64,000 nucleotides of DNA from Neorhizobium sp. SOG26 (GTDB lineage: Bacteria; Pseudomonadota; Alphaproteobacteria; Rhizobiales; Rhizobiaceae), in contig NZ_CP025512.1 of the NCBI RefSeq assembly GCF_003491345.1, positions 124,001 through 188,000 on the forward strand. Direction: 5' to 3'. The notes under the pieces were generated by a model. The model saw only the letters and a list, made by a program, of their open reading frames with translations. It made no database searches and had not been told where the DNA came from. The translations under genes were made by a program, and so were the position numbers. How positions within the stretch are numbered: position 1 is the stretch's first letter; every line of letters starts with the position of its first letter. Of this stretch, positions 7,641 to 18,473 are shown piece by piece.

Positions 7641-8566
7641 CAGTAGGACAGGCCTCCCACCGCAACGGAATAGATGTCATCCGGCGTCAGCACCAGGCCG
7701 ACAGCCAGGCGGATACCAACCGCGAGCACGAGCAGCGCAAGCAGTGCACGCAGCTGCTCGCCGCGCAGCTTCTGTCCCACCCGCACGCCATATTGCGCGC
7801 CGATGACGCCGGCGACCATCAGGATCGTGGCGAGCACGATATCGACCGAATAGTTCGTCGCCGCCTGCACCATGGTCGTATAGGCGGTCACGAAGATGAT
7901 CTGGAACAGCGAGGTCCCGACAACGACATTGGTCGGGATGCGCAGGAGATAGATCATCGCCGGCACCATGATGAAGCCGCCGCCGACGCCCATGATCGAG
8001 GTCAGCACGCCGATCGCAAAGCCGAGCGCCACCACCGGGATGGCGGACAGGTAGATCTTCGACTTCTTGAAGCGCATCTTGAGCGGCAGCCGGTGCACCC
8101 AGTTGTGCTGGCCGGGCCGCTTCAGCGGCGCGCTTTCGCTGTTCTTGGCCCGTCGCATCGCCCGCACGCTTTCCTGCAGCATCAGCGCGCCGATCGTGCT
8201 CAAGAGGACGACGTAGAGGAGCGAGATGAACAGGTCGAGCTGGCCGAGCCGGCGCAGCCAGGAGAAGACCCAGACGCCGACGGTGGCGCCCGCGAGACCC
8301 CCGACGAGCAGCACCGTCCCGAGCTTGATGTCCAGCGTGCCGCGCCTGAAGTGGGTTATCGCGCCCGAGATGGAGGACGCGACGACCTGGTTGGCCCCCG
8401 TCGCCACCGCCACCACCGGCGGGATGTTGTAGAAGATCAGAAGCGGCGTGATGAGAAAGCCGCCGCCAACGCCGAACATGCCCGACAGGAAGCCGACAGC
8501 CGCACCCATTCCGAGAATGATGAAGATGTTCACCGAAAGCTCAGCGATGGGCAGGTACACAGTCAC
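7640..8566 (-). CDS. Sulfite exporter TauE/SafE family permease
   Basis: A 308-residue polytopic membrane protein with the duplicated TauE/SafE signature: GAAVGFLSGMFGVGGGFLIT near the N terminus and GVLTSIMGVGGGFIMVPAMI in the second half. The family exports sulfite or organosulfonates, or moves related anions; the substrate here is not decided. I set the start at GTG 8564-8566 (VTVYLPIAELSVN), since the upstream TTG at 8584 has no better ribosome site and adds residues not expected in the family. It overlaps TIGR02186 by one base, forming a two-gene operon with likely coupled function. Confidence 0.85.
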   Translation of the reverse strand: MTVYLPIAELSVNIFIILGMGAAVGFLSGMFGVGGGFLITPLLIFYNIPPVVAVATGANQVVASSISGAITHFRRGTLDIKLGTVLLVGGLAGATVGVWVFSWLRRLGQLDLFISLLYVVLLSTIGALMLQESVRAMRRAKNSESAPLKRPGQHNWVHRLPLKMRFKKSKIYLSAIPVVALGFAIGVLTSIMGVGGGFIMVPAMIYLLRIPTNVVVGTSLFQIIFVTAYTTMVQAATNYSVDIVLATILMVAGVIGAQYGVRVGQKLRGEQLRALLALLVLAVGIRLAVGLVLTPDDIYSVAVGGLSY

Positions 8567-8799
8567 GGCTGGATCCCGAGGCAAGCAGAACGACGTTTAA
8601 CGAGCGCCCGACGGTTCGTCGCAGCCCTCGTTCTCGTGAAGACGAAATCACTTCCACATGCCGGATGAACGAGGCATGAAGAACCCCTTCGTCATGCGGC
8701 CAGCCTCGGCCATAGTCAATTCGGAAGGCCTAAGATTGTCGGCAGACCGCCTGCTTTCATGCAGGCGTGCCTAAGATAGCCTTGATCTTCAATCTCGGC

Positions 8800-8819
8800 C
8801 GGGTAAGTCGTCTTACCCG
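8800..8819. terminator. Hairpin downstream of podJ
   Basis: CGGGTAAG-TCGT-CTTACCCG, a perfect 8-bp stem with a four-base loop, 35 bases beyond the podJ stop on the minus strand. No strong T-run follows, so termination is plausible but not certain. The rest of the 8567-8853 gap shows nothing else I can identify. Confidence 0.4.
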
Positions 8820-8853
8820 CACCCCCATTGCCCCTTTGCCCGTTGCCCCGCCG

Positions 8854-11800
8854 CTACTTGTTGCGGGCCAGCAGTTCCTTCACCAGCGCGTCGTTGATCT
8901 TGCCGGTCGGCTCCTGGCCGACGGACGTCTGGAAGGCCTTGATCGCGGCAATCGTCTTGGCCCCCATCTTGCCGTCCGGGCGCCCGGCATCAAAGCCGTT
9001 CTTGGTCAGGATGCCCTGGATGTTGCGGATCGCCTTTTCCATGTCGACGGAAGACGTGGTCACCGCCTTGCCGGTTGCCCATTCATCCGGAATATCGACC
9101 GAGTTTGCCTTCGGGTCGAGCGGCTGCTGCGACCATGCTTCGACCTTCGCCTTGGCGCTTTCGAGCTGCTCCTTGCGCATCGCATTGGCAACTTCGTCGC
9201 GCTTCTGGGCGGCGTCCTGGTCGCCATCCTTGGCGGCCACGGCAAACCACTTGTAGGACTGTTCCAGATCCTGCTTCACGCCATTGCCGCGCGCATAAAG
9301 GATCGCGAGGTTGAACTGGCTGTCGGCGACGCCGAAGTCGGCGGCCTTGGCGAACCACTTCACCGCCGCGACATAATCCGGCTGCCCCGTCGCACCGGAG
9401 GCGTAAAGGACCGCGAGATTGTGCATGGCGCTGGCATTGCCGGCCTCGGCGGCCTTCTCGTAATAGCTGATCGCCTTGTTGAGGTCGCGCGCGACGCCAG
9501 TGCCCTTTTCGAAGATGTTGGCGATCCGGTATTGGGCCGGCGCAAGGCCGCGGTCTGCGGCAAGCTTGTACCAGTTGGCTGCTTCCGACGGGTCGGCCTT
9601 TACGCCGCGGCCATCGGTATAGCGGGCACCGATCTCGAAGAGTGCGTTCGGGTCACCCGCCGCCGCCGCGTCAGCCAGCGACTTCGGTTCGAGCCCGGCC
9701 GGAACGGCAATCGGCGCGTCGACGGTCGTCGACGCCGCAATGAAATTATCCTGCTGCGTGGGCGCTGCATCCGGCGGCTCGATGGCAGACGGCTGGCCGT
9801 TCGTCAGGTTGGGATCGGCAAGCCGACTGGCGCTCTGCACCGGCTCCGGTTCCGGCGCTTGGGGCTCAGCCTCCGCTGCCGCAAAATCCATGTCATCGGC
9901 ACCATCGGTCGCAGCCTGGTCCTCGCTCGCCGGCAGTTGGGCTTCAGGCTGCATCTCGGCAACCGCCGGCTCGGCCGGCGCTTCCACCTGCGCGGTCGGA
10001 AGGGCAGCGGACGGAGCCTCGGAGCCGCTCGTCAGCGTCCGGGCAAGCGGCATCGCCATCAGCGCCAGCAGGACCGCACCCACCGCCATCAGGATCGGCC
10101 TGCGAAACTGCGACATCTTTCCGGCAGCGGCCGGCTTGCCGGCGCTCTTCATCGCGCGGCGGTAATCCTTGGTGGCAGCGGTCGGCTGCGACGGATCGAC
10201 CTCCTGCGCGGCGGCCTTGGCGGCGCGGCGGGCAGCGGCAATGTAATCGGCACGTGCGGCACCGGATGAGCGCTCGGCATCGAAATCGCCGGAAGCCTGG
10301 CTGGCGCGCACCCGCTCCAGGATCTTCTTCACGTCCGGCGCACCCGAACCCGGCTCGATCAGGTCGTTCTGCAGGTCAGCCGGCAGAACGTCCGTCGGAT
10401 CAAGCGACGGCGTCGGATCGACGACGGCGCGCTTCCCCGTTGCCGCCTCAGCCTTGGAGCCGGGCATGAACCGGCGCGAAAGCTGCGTCAGCAGGCTCGG
10501 CTTTGCAGCCTGCGGGGCCGCGATGCGGCTCTCTGCCTCGGGCTGCTCCGCATAGGCGGCATGGTCCTCTGCCGGTTCGACAGCCTGCTCCCGGGGAGCG
10601 GCTGCCGGAGCCGATGCCCCGCCGGATGTCCGGTCCGATGTCTGATCCCAGGCCACATGCGCCAGTTCTTCCTGCATCACCGTTTCAGGAGAGGCTGGCG
10701 CCTGCACAAAAGCCGTGTTGGCAGAACCGCCGCGTGCCAGCTCGCGCCGCTCAGGCCCGGTATATCCGCCGTCGGAAACCGGCGGCGGCGCCGAAAAACG
10801 CTCTTCCATCCCATCGAGCCGGTTGGCGATCTGCACCAACGTGCCGTGCAAGGCTTCGAAAGTGTGGTGGGTGCGCTCTTCGGATGAGCGGGTCAGGTCT
10901 TCCAGATGCCGCAGGTCGTCGGCGAGCGCGGTGAGCGCCGCCATGTCGGCCGCCGCCATCGGTGCGCCGCCGGAGGCATTGCGCGAATAGGCCTCGACCA
11001 CCGTTTCGGCGGCCTGGCGTGCGGCCTCGATGATATACTCATCATTGGTGGCCATGTAGTTTTCGATCGCCGACATGCGGTTGTCGAAATCGGCCGGAAG
11101 CCCGGCCGCCGGCTGCGGCTGGCTGATCAGCACCGAAAGATGGGCGATCTGGTCTTCAAGGCTGCGTAGCGCGCTCTCGTCATGGCGCGGCTGTGCCGTC
11201 GCCTCGTCGAGCCGCGATGCGATGTCGCTCAGCCGGTCCTCGATCCGGTCGAAGGCCTGCAGTTCAACCGGCTGCAGGCGCGGCGCAATCTCCATTTCCT
11301 CGATCCGGCGGGCAAGATAATCCAGCCGCTCGCCGAGCGCGTCATTGACCGAACCCTGCTCCAGCCCATCGATCTTGCGGGAAATGTCGGCAAGGTAGTC
11401 AACGAGTTCGCTGTCATGCGCCGGGCGCTGGTTCTGCTCCAGCATGCGCGAAAGCTGTTCCAGGCGTTCCTCGAGCCGCATGGCCGCCTGTTCGTCGGCA
11501 AGGTCCGAGATCCGCGCCGTCAGTGCTTCGAGCCGCGCCGAAAGCGCCTCGGTCGGGTCAGGCTGCTGGTAGGCCGTCTGGCCGATCATGTCGATCTGTT
11601 CGGCAAGCGCGCCAATGCGGCTTTCCACGCGTTGCAGGAAGGCCTGGTCCAGGCGGGCGGCTGATGCAGCATGGCTGCTAGCGGCAATCGCCCGGCTGAT
11701 CTCGTCGAGCCGCTGGTCGAGCGCCGCAAACTGCTCGCCATAAGCGGCATCGTTCGGCTGCATGCGGGTGCCGAGCTGCTCCATGGCGCCGGCCACCGCG

Positions 11801-12756
11801 AGCAGCTTCTGCTCCAGCGCCCGGATCACCGGGCTGTCGCTCATCTCGCCAAGCTGGCTCTTGATGTCGTCGATCCGGTAGGCGAGCGCCACCAGTTCCT
11901 CGCGCAGCGCGGCCGAATCCTGCTCCTGCATCCGGTCTTCCAGGCCCTGCCAGCGGGTTTCCATCCGGCGAACCGAGTCTTCGCGCGCCAGACCGTCCAT
12001 CACGGCGCGCAGCTCCTCGAACTCTTCCTTCAGCGCCGCCACTTCCGGCGTTGCCTGGTGCCCCAGCTGGTTGATGCTTTCGGCAAGCTGCGTCAGGTCG
12101 CTGCGCAGTTCTTCGTTGAAGCGCTGGTCTTCGGCGACAGAGCGGATCGAGCGGATTTCGGAGCGCAGCGCATTCATCTCCCGGGCAACGCCTTCGGAAA
12201 TATCCTGCTTCAGCTCCTGGCGCAGGCTTACAAGCGCCTGGGCAATCTCCTGCATGGCAGGGTCGACGCGTGGTGCCTGCGGTGCCGGCGCCCGGGCCGG
12301 GATCGGCTGGCGCAAATCCTCGCCGCGCAGTTCCTCACGACGCGGCAGCGGCGCGGAAGGGCGCGCATCGGCATAACGCAGGTTTTCGCTGCGGGCAGGG
12401 GCGTAACGCTCCGGTGCACGCTGTGCTTCCGGCGGACGGATGGGCGCGCGCTGCGCCTCATGACGGGGTGCTGCCGCACGCCTTGGTTCGTCATGGAACT
12501 GGCTGTTGCGGTTGCGGTTGAGCATGCGCTGGCGCTCGCGGATTTCGGCCAGCGGATCGCTCGGGAAAGCGCCAGAACGTGCGGGGTTCGCCGCGCGCGG
12601 GGCAGCAGGCGGCGTCTGCATGGCGGCTCGCGGATCCCGCGCCGTGCCCGACATCAGCCCTTCGATCCTTGCCTCCAGGCCCTCGATGGTGCGGTTTAAT
12701 GCCTCCAGGGAGGAGCGGTCGCCGGTACGGGAAGGGGCTGATCGTGATCCGTTCAT
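8854..12756 (-). CDS. podJ: PodJ-like polar organelle/localization protein
   Basis: A 1300-residue single-pass protein. An N-terminal basic, proline/arginine-rich region leads into a very long coiled-coil section (about residues 150-720) full of LEERLEQL and ALSARLEALTARI type repeats. One membrane helix (PILMAVGAVLLALMAMPLA, about 885-903) follows. The periplasmic part carries several Sel1-like repeats (ALFEIGARYTDGRGV, AMHNLAVLYASG, SQFNLAILYARGNGV). The C-terminal domain is of the peptidoglycan-binding type (NIQGILTKNGFDAGRPDGKM). This order matches PodJ, the scaffold that organises the new pole in Caulobacter and controls polar growth and division in Agrobacterium and Sinorhizobium. Start ATG 12754-12756 was chosen over an upstream in-frame codon because the preceding residues are not conserved-looking. 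Confidence 0.88.
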   Translation of the reverse strand: MNGSRSAPSRTGDRSSLEALNRTIEGLEARIEGLMSGTARDPRAAMQTPPAAPRAANPARSGAFPSDPLAEIRERQRMLNRNRNSQFHDEPRRAAAPRHEAQRAPIRPPEAQRAPERYAPARSENLRYADARPSAPLPRREELRGEDLRQPIPARAPAPQAPRVDPAMQEIAQALVSLRQELKQDISEGVAREMNALRSEIRSIRSVAEDQRFNEELRSDLTQLAESINQLGHQATPEVAALKEEFEELRAVMDGLAREDSVRRMETRWQGLEDRMQEQDSAALREELVALAYRIDDIKSQLGEMSDSPVIRALEQKLLAVAGAMEQLGTRMQPNDAAYGEQFAALDQRLDEISRAIAASSHAASAARLDQAFLQRVESRIGALAEQIDMIGQTAYQQPDPTEALSARLEALTARISDLADEQAAMRLEERLEQLSRMLEQNQRPAHDSELVDYLADISRKIDGLEQGSVNDALGERLDYLARRIEEMEIAPRLQPVELQAFDRIEDRLSDIASRLDEATAQPRHDESALRSLEDQIAHLSVLISQPQPAAGLPADFDNRMSAIENYMATNDEYIIEAARQAAETVVEAYSRNASGGAPMAAADMAALTALADDLRHLEDLTRSSEERTHHTFEALHGTLVQIANRLDGMEERFSAPPPVSDGGYTGPERRELARGGSANTAFVQAPASPETVMQEELAHVAWDQTSDRTSGGASAPAAAPREQAVEPAEDHAAYAEQPEAESRIAAPQAAKPSLLTQLSRRFMPGSKAEAATGKRAVVDPTPSLDPTDVLPADLQNDLIEPGSGAPDVKKILERVRASQASGDFDAERSSGAARADYIAAARRAAKAAAQEVDPSQPTAATKDYRRAMKSAGKPAAAGKMSQFRRPILMAVGAVLLALMAMPLARTLTSGSEAPSAALPTAQVEAPAEPAVAEMQPEAQLPASEDQAATDGADDMDFAAAEAEPQAPEPEPVQSASRLADPNLTNGQPSAIEPPDAAPTQQDNFIAASTTVDAPIAVPAGLEPKSLADAAAAGDPNALFEIGARYTDGRGVKADPSEAANWYKLAADRGLAPAQYRIANIFEKGTGVARDLNKAISYYEKAAEAGNASAMHNLAVLYASGATGQPDYVAAVKWFAKAADFGVADSQFNLAILYARGNGVKQDLEQSYKWFAVAAKDGDQDAAQKRDEVANAMRKEQLESAKAKVEAWSQQPLDPKANSVDIPDEWATGKAVTTSSVDMEKAIRNIQGILTKNGFDAGRPDGKMGAKTIAAIKAFQTSVGQEPTGKINDALVKELLARNK

Positions 12757-12953
12757 GTGCTCGCTCGTTCGACCTTGTGCCTGCGCTCTGACAAGAGAGC
12801 CCGGCCGCATCGGCGAACTCTCGGGAATTTCTCAGTCGTTTTGAAATGCCTTACGCAAGACTGTCCGTTCGGCGGTCGCGGTCTCATCGCGTGAAAAGAT
12901 GATTTGCGCCGCTTCAAGGGCCTACTATTTCGCCAGACGTGGTAAACAACCCG

Positions 12954-12976
12954 TTAACACCGGTTAAGATTTTAAC
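12954..12976. promoter_or_regulatory. Cluster of TTAA motifs upstream of podJ (possible CtrA region)
   Basis: Three TTAA(C/G) motifs start at 12954, 12964 and 12972 within the 430-base gap between podJ and the divergent fatty-acid operon. The last two form GGTTAA-GATT-TTAACC. Spacing (6 and 4 bases) does not match the usual CtrA TTAA-N7-TTAAC, so this is a weak candidate. It is noted because podJ is cell-cycle regulated in related bacteria. Confidence 0.25.
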
Positions 12977-13101
12977 CTTTTCGGAAGATCTTGCCCCTTG
13001 TGTTGCTGGATCTCGTGCACGCGGGGTGCCCGGCTCGAAGCCCTCGGCTCACATCGATCACCGGCCGCGCCGCATGGGCCAAAAAAGCCGACCAGCTCCG
13101 T

Positions 13102-13130
13102 TTGACGTTTACGCAAACGTCAATTATTTA
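13102..13130 (+). promoter_or_regulatory. Promoter with overlapping palindromic operator, beta-oxidation operon
   Basis: TTGACGTTT-ACGC-AAACGTCAA (13102-13123) is a perfect 9-bp inverted repeat. Its first six bases are a strong -35 (TTGACG), and a TATTTA -10-like hexamer starts at 13125, a 17-base spacing. A regulator bound here would cover or remodel the promoter. Palindromes of this style are known for MerR-type (LiuR) and TetR-type regulators of fatty and branched-chain acid genes; which one acts here is inference. Confidence 0.55.
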
Positions 13131-13186
13131 TGCCATACGAGACTTGGCTGAGGATCGGCCAAAGAGGATATGGAGGAAGCTCGACC

Positions 13187-14980
13187 ATGCCAGTGTACAA
13201 GGCGCCCGTTAACGACACGCTTTTCATCTTGAACGATGTCCTGGGTCTTGAGCGTTACGGCAACCTGCCAGGTTTTGCGGATGCAACCCCGGACATGCTG
13301 GAAGCGATCGTCGGCGAGGCCGCCAAGGTTGCGGAAGATGCGCTGTTCCCGCTCAACCTGTCGGGCGACCAGGAAGGCTGCACGCGGCATGACGACGGAA
13401 CGGTCTCCGTGCCCAAGGGCTTCAAGGAAGCCTATGACCAGTATTGCCAGGGCGGCTGGATCGGGCTTGCCGTTCCGGAAGAGTTCGGGGGCCAGGGCCT
13501 GCCTTACACGCTGCACGCTGCCGTCGGCGAATACATGTCGTCCGCCAACATGTCGCTGATGATGTATCCGGGCCTCACCCAGGGCGCGATCGCGGCGATC
13601 CTCGTCCACGGCACGGATGCCCAGAAGCAGACCTACCTGCCGAAGATGGTCGAAGGCACCTGGTCGGGCACCATGAACCTCACCGAGCCGCATTGCGGCA
13701 CCGACCTTGGCCTTCTGCGCACCAAGGCCGCGCCGGCCGGCGACGGCACCTACAAGATCTCCGGCCAGAAGATCTTCATCTCTGCCGGCGAACACGGCAT
13801 GACGGACAACATCATCCACCTCGTGCTCGCCCGCATCGAGGGTGCGCCGGAAGGCACCAAGGGCATCTCGCTCTTCATCGTGCCGAAGTTCCTCGTCAAC
13901 GAGGATGGTTCGCTCGGATCCCGCAACGGCGTGTCCTGTGGCGCGATCGAAGAAAAGATGGGCATCCACGGCAACGCCACCTGCGTCATGAACTATGACG
14001 AGGCGACCGGTTACCTGATCGGTGCGGAGAACAAGGGTCTTTCGGCCATGTTCGTGATGATGAACGAGGCCCGTCTCGGCGTTGGCCTCCAGGGCCTGTC
14101 GATCGCCGAAGTGGCTTACCAGAACGCCGTCAACTACGCCCGCGAGCGCATCCAGGGCCGCTCGCTCTCCGGTCCGAAGGCGCCGGACAAGAAGGCTGAC
14201 CCGATCATCGTCCATCCGGACATCCGCCGCTCGCTGATGACCATCAAGGCCTTCAACGAGGCAGGCCGCGCCTTCATGCTGTGGACGGCGCTGAAGTCCG
14301 ATATCGCCCATCGCTCGGAAGATCCGGCAGAACGGCAGAACGCCGATGATCTGCTTGGCCTCGCCACTCCGATCCTCAAGGGCGTGCTGACCGACAAGGG
14401 CTTCGACCATGCCGTCATGGCCCAGCAGGTTTACGGTGGTCACGGCTATATCGAAGAATGGGGCATGAGCCAGTATGTCCGTGATGCCCGCATCGCGATG
14501 ATCTACGAAGGTGCCAACGGCATCCAGGCGCTCGATCTCGTGGGCCGCAAGCTTGCCCTGAATGGCGGCCGCGCCGTCATGGCCATGTTCAAGGAAATCG
14601 GCGATTTCTGCGAGGAAAACCGCGCCGATGAAGCGATGAGCTTCTACACCAAGCACCTGAAGAAGGGTCTCAACGACCTGCAGGCGTCGACCATGTGGTT
14701 CATGCAGAACGCCATGGCCAAGCCCGACAACGCCGGTGCCGGCTCGACCGACTACATGCACCTCTTTGGCCTGGTGACGCTGGGCTACATGTGGGGCAAG
14801 ATCGCCAAGGCCGCCCAGGATCGCCTGGCTGCCGGCGATCCGCGCGAGGAATACCTGAAGAACAAGCTCGTCACGGCACGGTTCTACATGGAAAAGATCA
14901 TGCCGGAGACTGCCATGCGCAAGGCCCGTATCGAGGCCGGCGCCGATACACTGATGGAACTGGCCGCAGAAGCGTTTTGA
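13187..14980 (+). CDS. Acyl-CoA dehydrogenase
   Basis: A 597-residue FAD-dependent acyl-CoA dehydrogenase of the long bacterial type. It has an N-terminal extension, the FAD/substrate domains ([26 protein letters not shown]), the segment [18 protein letters not shown] that carries the catalytic glutamate, and a C-terminal helical domain ending near [20 protein letters not shown]. It introduces the 2,3-double bond in fatty acyl-CoA, the first step of beta-oxidation, passing electrons to ETF. The ATG at 13187 follows GGAGGA at 13172-13177. It is the first gene of a three-gene operon with the thiolase and the FadB-like protein, and its promoter region holds a striking palindrome. Confidence 0.9.
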   Translation: MPVYKAPVNDTLFILNDVLGLERYGNLPGFADATPDMLEAIVGEAAKVAEDALFPLNLSGDQEGCTRHDDGTVSVPKGFKEAYDQYCQGGWIGLAVPEEFGGQGLPYTLHAAVGEYMSSANMSLMMYPGLTQGAIAAILVHGTDAQKQTYLPKMVEGTWSGTMNLTEPHCGTDLGLLRTKAAPAGDGTYKISGQKIFISAGEHGMTDNIIHLVLARIEGAPEGTKGISLFIVPKFLVNEDGSLGSRNGVSCGAIEEKMGIHGNATCVMNYDEATGYLIGAENKGLSAMFVMMNEARLGVGLQGLSIAEVAYQNAVNYARERIQGRSLSGPKAPDKKADPIIVHPDIRRSLMTIKAFNEAGRAFMLWTALKSDIAHRSEDPAERQNADDLLGLATPILKGVLTDKGFDHAVMAQQVYGGHGYIEEWGMSQYVRDARIAMIYEGANGIQALDLVGRKLALNGGRAVMAMFKEIGDFCEENRADEAMSFYTKHLKKGLNDLQASTMWFMQNAMAKPDNAGAGSTDYMHLFGLVTLGYMWGKIAKAAQDRLAAGDPREEYLKNKLVTARFYMEKIMPETAMRKARIEAGADTLMELAAEAF

Positions 14981-15013
14981 CGACTGGCGCCGCGCCACAA
15001 GGGAGATGACATT

Positions 15014-16222
<1,209 letters not shown>

Positions 16223-16235
16223 GGGAGGATTGACG

Positions 16236-18449
16236 ATGACCTACAAGAACTTCACCGTCGAAACCGACGCCGATGGCATTGCGCTCGTTACCTGGGACAT
16301 GCCGGACAAGTCGATGAACGTCTTCACCGTCGAGGTGATGGAGGAGATCGAACAGATCCTCGCCGCCACCGTGGCAGATGCCGGCGTCAAGGGCGTCGTC
16401 TTCACCTCCGGCAAGTCCACCTTCTCCGGCGGCGCAGACCTCACCATGATCCGCGGCATGTTCACCATGCTGCATGAGGAACAGGCGCGCGATCCGCAGG
16501 CCGCCAAGCAGAAGCTGTTCGAGGCCGCCGGCCGCATGTCCTGGCTGTGGCGCAAGATCGAGACCAACGGCAAGCCCTGGGTCTCCGCCATCAACGGCAC
16601 CTGCATGGGCGGCGCGTTCGAGCTGTCGCTTGCCTGCCACGGCCGCGTCGCCTCCAACGCAAAGTCCGTCAAGATCGCGCTACCCGAGGTCAAGGTCGGC
16701 ATCTTCCCGGGCGCCGGCGGCACCCAGCGCGTATCCCGCCTCACCGATGCGCAGTCGGCGCTGCAGATGATGACCACCGGCCAGTCGCTCACCGCCAGCC
16801 GCGCCAAGGCCATGGGCCTCGTGCACCAGGTGGTCGAGCCCGACCAGTTGATCCCGGCCGCCAAACAGATGATCAAGGATGGCCTCAAACCCGTCGCCCC
16901 CTGGGATGAAAAGGGCTTCAAGGTGCCAGGTGGCGGCGTCTGGACGCCAGCGGCAGCCCAGCTCTTCCCGGCAGCGCCTGCCATCCTGCGGCGCGAAACC
17001 GCGGGCAATTACCCGGGCGCGCTTGCCATCCTCAAATGCGTCTATGAAGGCCTGCAGCTTCCCTTCGACACCGCGCTCAAGGTCGAGCAGCGTTACTTCA
17101 CCCAAGTTCTCGGCACCACCGAAGCCTTCTCGATGATCCGCTCGCTGTTCATCTCCATGCAGGAACTCGGCAAAGGCGCCCGCCGCCCGGCCGGCGTCGA
17201 AAAGACGCAGATCAGAAAGGTCGGCGTCGTCGGCGCCGGCTTCATGGGCGCCTCGATCGCCTATGTCACGGCCGCTGCCGGCATTCCGGTGGTCCTCATC
17301 GACCGCGACCAGGAAGCCGCCGACAAGGGCAAGGCCCATTCCGAAAAGCTCGTCTCTGACCAGGTCGGCAAGGGCCGCATGACGAAGGAAGAGGGCGAAA
17401 AGCTCCTCTCGCTCGTCACCCCGACGCCGGATTATTCCACGCTCGCCGATGTCGATCTCGTGGTCGAGGCCGTGTTCGAGGATCGCGCCGTCAAGAAGGC
17501 CGTCATCGAACAGGTGGAAGCGGTCATTGCCCCCACCACCATCTTCGCCTCCAACACCTCGACCCTGCCGATCACCGGTCTTGCCGAAAATTCAAAGCGC
17601 CCGGACCAGTTCATCGGCGTGCATTTCTTCTCGCCGGTCGAAAAGATGATGCTTACCGAGGTCATCCTGGGTGAGAAGACCGGCGACAAGGCGCTCGCCA
17701 TGGCGCTCGATTTCGTCGCAAAGATCAAGAAGACGCCGATCGTCGTCAACGATACGCGCGGCTTCTTCGTCAACCGCTGCGTCTTCCGTTACATCAACGA
17801 GGCCTATGACATGCTGGCCGAAGGCGTGCCGGCGGCGATGATCGAAAATGCCGCCAAGATGGCCGGCATGCCGGTCGGCCCGCTGTCGCTCAACGACGAG
17901 GTTGCCGTCGACCTGTCGCAGAAGATCATGCGTGCCTCGATCGCCGATCTCGGCGAAGCCTCCGTCAAGCCGGAGCACATGAAGCTCATCGACAAGATGG
18001 TTGACGAGCTGGATCGCCGTGGCCGCAAGAACGGCAAGGGCTTCTACGAATATCCGGCAAAGCCCGCCAAGAAGTTCCTGTGGCCGGGCCTCAAGGATCT
18101 TTATCCGCAGAAGCCGGCGTCTGAAGTCGACGTCAATGTCCTGAAGCAGCGCTTCCTGGTCACGATCGCGCTCGAAGCCGCCCGCACGGTGGAAGAAGGC
18201 ATCGTCACGGACCCGCGCGAAGCCGATGTCGGCTCCATCCTCGGCTTCGGTTTTGCGCCATACACGGGCGGCACGCTGTCTTACATCGATGGCATGGGTG
18301 TTTCGAACTTCGTGGCGCTGGCGGAAAAGCTCGAGGCCCAATACGGCGATCACTTCGCGCCCACCCCGCTCTTGCGGGACATGGCCGCCAAGGGCGAGAC
18401 TTTCTACACGCGGTTTGACCCGTACGGTAACGTGGGGAAGGCGGCTTAG
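16236..18449 (+). CDS. fadB: 3-hydroxyacyl-CoA dehydrogenase/enoyl-CoA hydratase (FadB-like)
   Basis: A 737-residue bifunctional enzyme. The N-terminal crotonase domain (about 1-190) has the oxyanion-hole motif [15 protein letters not shown] and [15 protein letters not shown]. The NAD-binding 3-hydroxyacyl-CoA dehydrogenase domain starts near residue 327 ([16 protein letters not shown]) and includes the catalytic-region motif [18 protein letters not shown] duplicated C-terminal helical domain follows. It hydrates enoyl-CoA and oxidises 3-hydroxyacyl-CoA, giving the thiolase its substrate. Start at ATG 16236 with GGGAGGA 16223-16229. The stop codon sits in the loop of a rho-independent terminator, marking the operon end. 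Confidence 0.92.
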   Translation: MTYKNFTVETDADGIALVTWDMPDKSMNVFTVEVMEEIEQILAATVADAGVKGVVFTSGKSTFSGGADLTMIRGMFTMLHEEQARDPQAAKQKLFEAAGRMSWLWRKIETNGKPWVSAINGTCMGGAFELSLACHGRVASNAKSVKIALPEVKVGIFPGAGGTQRVSRLTDAQSALQMMTTGQSLTASRAKAMGLVHQVVEPDQLIPAAKQMIKDGLKPVAPWDEKGFKVPGGGVWTPAAAQLFPAAPAILRRETAGNYPGALAILKCVYEGLQLPFDTALKVEQRYFTQVLGTTEAFSMIRSLFISMQELGKGARRPAGVEKTQIRKVGVVGAGFMGASIAYVTAAAGIPVVLIDRDQEAADKGKAHSEKLVSDQVGKGRMTKEEGEKLLSLVTPTPDYSTLADVDLVVEAVFEDRAVKKAVIEQVEAVIAPTTIFASNTSTLPITGLAENSKRPDQFIGVHFFSPVEKMMLTEVILGEKTGDKALAMALDFVAKIKKTPIVVNDTRGFFVNRCVFRYINEAYDMLAEGVPAAMIENAAKMAGMPVGPLSLNDEVAVDLSQKIMRASIADLGEASVKPEHMKLIDKMVDELDRRGRKNGKGFYEYPAKPAKKFLWPGLKDLYPQKPASEVDVNVLKQRFLVTIALEAARTVEEGIVTDPREADVGSILGFGFAPYTGGTLSYIDGMGVSNFVALAEKLEAQYGDHFAPTPLLRDMAAKGETFYTRFDPYGNVGKAA

Positions 18450-18462
18450 GCCGCCTTTTTCT
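18438..18462 (+). terminator. Rho-independent terminator of the beta-oxidation operon
   Basis: AAGGCGGC-TTAG-GCCGCCTT followed by TTTCTTC: an 8-bp stem, a four-base loop and a T-run. The stop codon TAG (18447-18449) lies in the loop, so coding sequence and terminator overlap. Confidence 0.85.
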
Positions 18463-18473
18463 TCTCGTAACGG

